Source: JAEUIT01 sp034439815 (GTDB lineage Bacteria; Planctomycetota; Phycisphaerae; Phycisphaerales; SM1A02). From it: a stretch of 7,119 nucleotides of DNA. Under the pieces are notes generated by a model that was not told the origin of the DNA, searched no databases, and was given only the letters and a program-made list of their open reading frames with translations. The position numbers were made by a program, and so were the translations under genes. Location of the stretch: assembly GCA_034439815.1 (NCBI GenBank), contig JAWXBD010000019.1, forward strand, positions 1 through 7,119. The letters run 5' to 3'. Below are positions 6,082 to 7,119 of the stretch, one piece after another (positions within the stretch are counted from its first letter, which is position 1; every line of letters starts with the position of its first letter).

Positions 6082-6158
6082 GATGGTGAGAGACGATGGT
6101 GAGAGACGATGGTGAGAGACGATGGTGAGAGACGATGGTGAGAGACTGTGGTGAGCAC
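6082..6158. repeat. 13-bp tandem array upstream of rpoD
   Basis: GATGGTGAGAGAC is repeated five times without a mismatch (6082-6094, 6095-6107, 6108-6120, 6121-6133, 6134-6146). A degraded sixth copy follows at 6147-6158 (TGTGGTGAGCAC), and CAGAC at 6077-6081 is the remnant of another copy on the other side. The unit is not palindromic. On the transcribed leftward strand it reads GTCTCTCACCATC, giving a pyrimidine-rich leader if the promoter lies to the right. The 13-bp period is not a multiple of the helical turn or of a codon. Confidence 0.97.
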
Positions 6159-6178
6159 TGCGGATCGCGACCATGTGC

Positions 6179-6199
6179 GAAGCGTGTAAAGGAAGCGTG
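6179..6199. repeat. Paired GAAGCGTG direct repeats
   Basis: GAAGCGTG stands at 6179-6186 and again at 6192-6199, separated by TAAAG, so the copies are also 13 bp apart. They lie between the tandem array and the AT-rich candidate promoter, a reasonable place for a regulator site downstream of the start of rpoD transcription. Function is unknown. Confidence 0.35.
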
Positions 6200-6204
6200 C
6201 AATC

Positions 6205-6235
6205 TCATCCACAATTGTAAAAAGTCAAATGCTTC
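6205..6235 (-). promoter_or_regulatory. AT-rich candidate promoter region for rpoD
   Basis: On the leftward strand this stretch contains TTGACT (a 4-5/6 match to a -35 element), then TTTTTACAATTGTGG with the palindrome ACAATTGT. It is the most AT-rich piece of an otherwise GC-rich interval and lies about 270-300 bp upstream of the rpoD start. No well-spaced -10 follows TTGACT (17 bp on stands AGATTG), and TACAAT is too close to pair with it. So the region is suggestive but the exact elements are not resolved. Confidence 0.3.
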
Positions 6236-6303
6236 AGCGATGAAAGGGAAGTCGAGTCGAGCGGTGGCTGCTCAGAAAGGTATGCAAGGGGTTTTCCTGA
6301 GCG

Positions 6304-7017
6304 TTAGCGGGTGATGCGCCTCTGCGTTCGAGTGGCGTCGTTACCGCGCTCCCGGAGCAAGCGAAGTCGCTCCTGCGCGGTCGAGAGGTCAATTGGCGTT
6401 GCGGCGAGATTCCCCGTTGCTCTGCTGGCCGTCTGTGCTTCGTCTGCAGCACCGGGCGCCGCAGTCTGCGAGGCGGGGATTGGGTCGGATGATCGGTTGC
6501 GATACCTGTCCCGGCGCTCCAACCGTTCCAGATCGTCGTAATACATTCGAAGGCGTTCGAGGGGGGAGCGATCAGCGGCGGCGTCATCCTTCTCGCGCAG
6601 CTGCTCGCCCAGTAAATACAAGTCGGATGCTAGGCCCTTCAATGCTTTTCGAGCAAGTACCGCAGCCTGTGGCCCTTGATCTTCTTCGTCATTGTGCGTC
6701 TCGTCAGCCGGGAGCTGCGCAAGAACGTGCTGAAGGGTGGGCGACCGGCCCGTCTCGACGCAGTCATGCCACGTCCGATACAGCTCCCGGTAGCCGGAGA
6801 ACCGGAACGCGGAGGGCAGCAGCGCCTCGCAGATCGGAAGCCACGCCTTCGAGTCTGACTCGCCAGCATCCGGATTGCTCACTGAAACCGTCGCTTGGGC
6901 GAGCTCAGGTGAGGCGAGGAGCAGTGCGAGCAGAAACTTCTCCGCGGGGCGTCGCGCCCGGGACACCGGGCTGTCGTTTGCCGATTCGTCGAGCGCCATC
7001 TCGTCGAAGACCGGCAT
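6304..7017 (-). CDS. dnaG: DnaG primase C-terminal (helicase-binding) domain, separate or 5'-broken
   Basis: The 237 residues from ATG 7017 match the C-terminal DnaB-binding part of bacterial primase, not the zinc or catalytic Toprim domains. Residues 23-38 (RPAEKFLLALLLASPE) are the usual start of that domain (a 'xxE..LL.lLL..P' helix). LLPSAFRFSGYRELYRTW (66-83) corresponds to the 'f..p.fr..y..w' step. A helical stretch (115-170) ends in LERLRMYYDDLERLERR, followed by a low-complexity Ala/Ser/Thr region and a charged tail. Its position directly upstream of rpoD on the same strand is the classic dnaG-rpoD order. The frame continues upstream of ATG 7017 as a Gly/Ser/Pro/Thr linker but meets TGA at 7107-7105. 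The catalytic part would therefore have to end there, be in another frame, or be lost. It could be a split primase, a frameshift, or a sequencing error; the window edge prevents a decision. Confidence 0.62.
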   Translation of the reverse strand: MPVFDEMALDESANDSPVSRARRPAEKFLLALLLASPELAQATVSVSNPDAGESDSKAWLPICEALLPSAFRFSGYRELYRTWHDCVETGRSPTLQHVLAQLPADETHNDEEDQGPQAAVLARKALKGLASDLYLLGEQLREKDDAAADRSPLERLRMYYDDLERLERRDRYRNRSSDPIPASQTAAPGAADEAQTASRATGNLAATPIDLSTAQERLRLLRERGNDATRTQRRITR

Positions 7018-7119
7018 GGTGTCCGCCGTCGTCGACGCGTGGGCTGGCGGAGCAGTCGGAGAGCCGGGATCGGTACCACCGACCGACGAACTCCCGCGGC
7101 TGCATCAGGCGAGGGGTCC

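Larger units (their letters stand above)
5934..6303. other. Long leader/intergenic region upstream of rpoD
   Basis: These 370 bp separate the DnaG-like gene from rpoD and hold no convincing gene. From right to left (the direction of rpoD transcription) there are an AT-rich stretch (about 6205-6235), a pair of GAAGCGTG direct repeats, the 13-bp tandem array (6082-6146), a 9-bp direct repeat AAGCAAGTC (5995-6003 and 6023-6031) and a purine-rich GAGGAGGAGGAG block on the plus strand (5953-5964). A leftward open frame from ATG 6174 to 5908 crosses the array but has repeat-driven, unconvincing composition. The region probably carries an rpoD promoter and leader. Confidence 0.6.

Noticed and set aside
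4086..6089. Long rightward open frames opposite rpoD
   Set aside because: Antisense shadows of rpoD; Leu/Arg/Asp-rich composition mirrors the sigma-factor codons.
6082..6158. CRISPR array
   Set aside because: Units are 13 bp with no spacers between them and no cas genes nearby.
5908..6174. Leftward 88-codon frame across the 13-bp array, possible rpoD leader peptide
   Set aside because: The sequence is driven by the repeat (SPSSLTIV units), lacks a ribosome binding site and runs into the rpoD start out of frame.

Overview
The window looks like high-GC chromosomal DNA of a planctomycete. The strongest clue is the leftward sigma-70 gene. Its C-terminal half has the wording I associate with planctomycete housekeeping sigma factors (for example GYTYTLEEVGRIFKVTRERV followed by KLQHPVR), and it lies next to a DnaG-like C-terminal domain, as in the common dnaG-rpoD arrangement. 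Class and genus cannot be fixed by eye. Clear Shine-Dalgarno sites are mostly absent.

Left part (1-1250). A leftward gene starts at 564 and runs off the left edge. It has no database-like name I can give, but it carries a degenerate PD-(D/E)xK nuclease-like signature. Divergent from it, across about 130 bp containing repeated GGGTCA motifs, is a rightward gene for a small stand-alone MshEN-type protein (a possible cyclic-di-GMP sensor). A strong intrinsic terminator follows it, but its T-run faces left, so it fits a leftward transcript for which I find no convincing gene.

Middle part (1250-3960). About 280 bp without a convincing gene is followed by an apparently broken rightward gene (about 1528-2113). 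Its high-GC3 reading frame passes through all three frames with two single-base shifts. Next come a MazG-like pyrophosphohydrolase and a HIT-family protein that overlap by 4 bp and are surely co-translated, then trpA after a 201-bp gap. A hairpin between the convergent trpA and rpoD ends transcription, most clearly that of rpoD.

Right part (3960-7119, leftward). rpoD is complete and has all regions 1.1 to 4.2. Its non-conserved domain holds an in-frame triplicated 12-bp repeat. The 370 bp upstream hold five perfect tandem copies of a 13-bp unit and an AT-rich candidate promoter. Further upstream is the DnaG C-terminal (helicase-binding) domain. Its frame is interrupted by a TGA 90 bp before the first ATG, so either the domain is separate or dnaG is broken or mis-sequenced here.

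The gene set is mostly housekeeping: transcription and replication initiation, tryptophan synthesis and nucleotide clean-up. The parts least explained are the left-edge nuclease-like protein, the stand-alone MshEN protein, the orphan terminator, the frameshifted gene and the repeat array before rpoD. I see no CRISPR array, tRNA, rRNA, insertion sequence or phage gene, and no clear evidence of a new multi-gene system.
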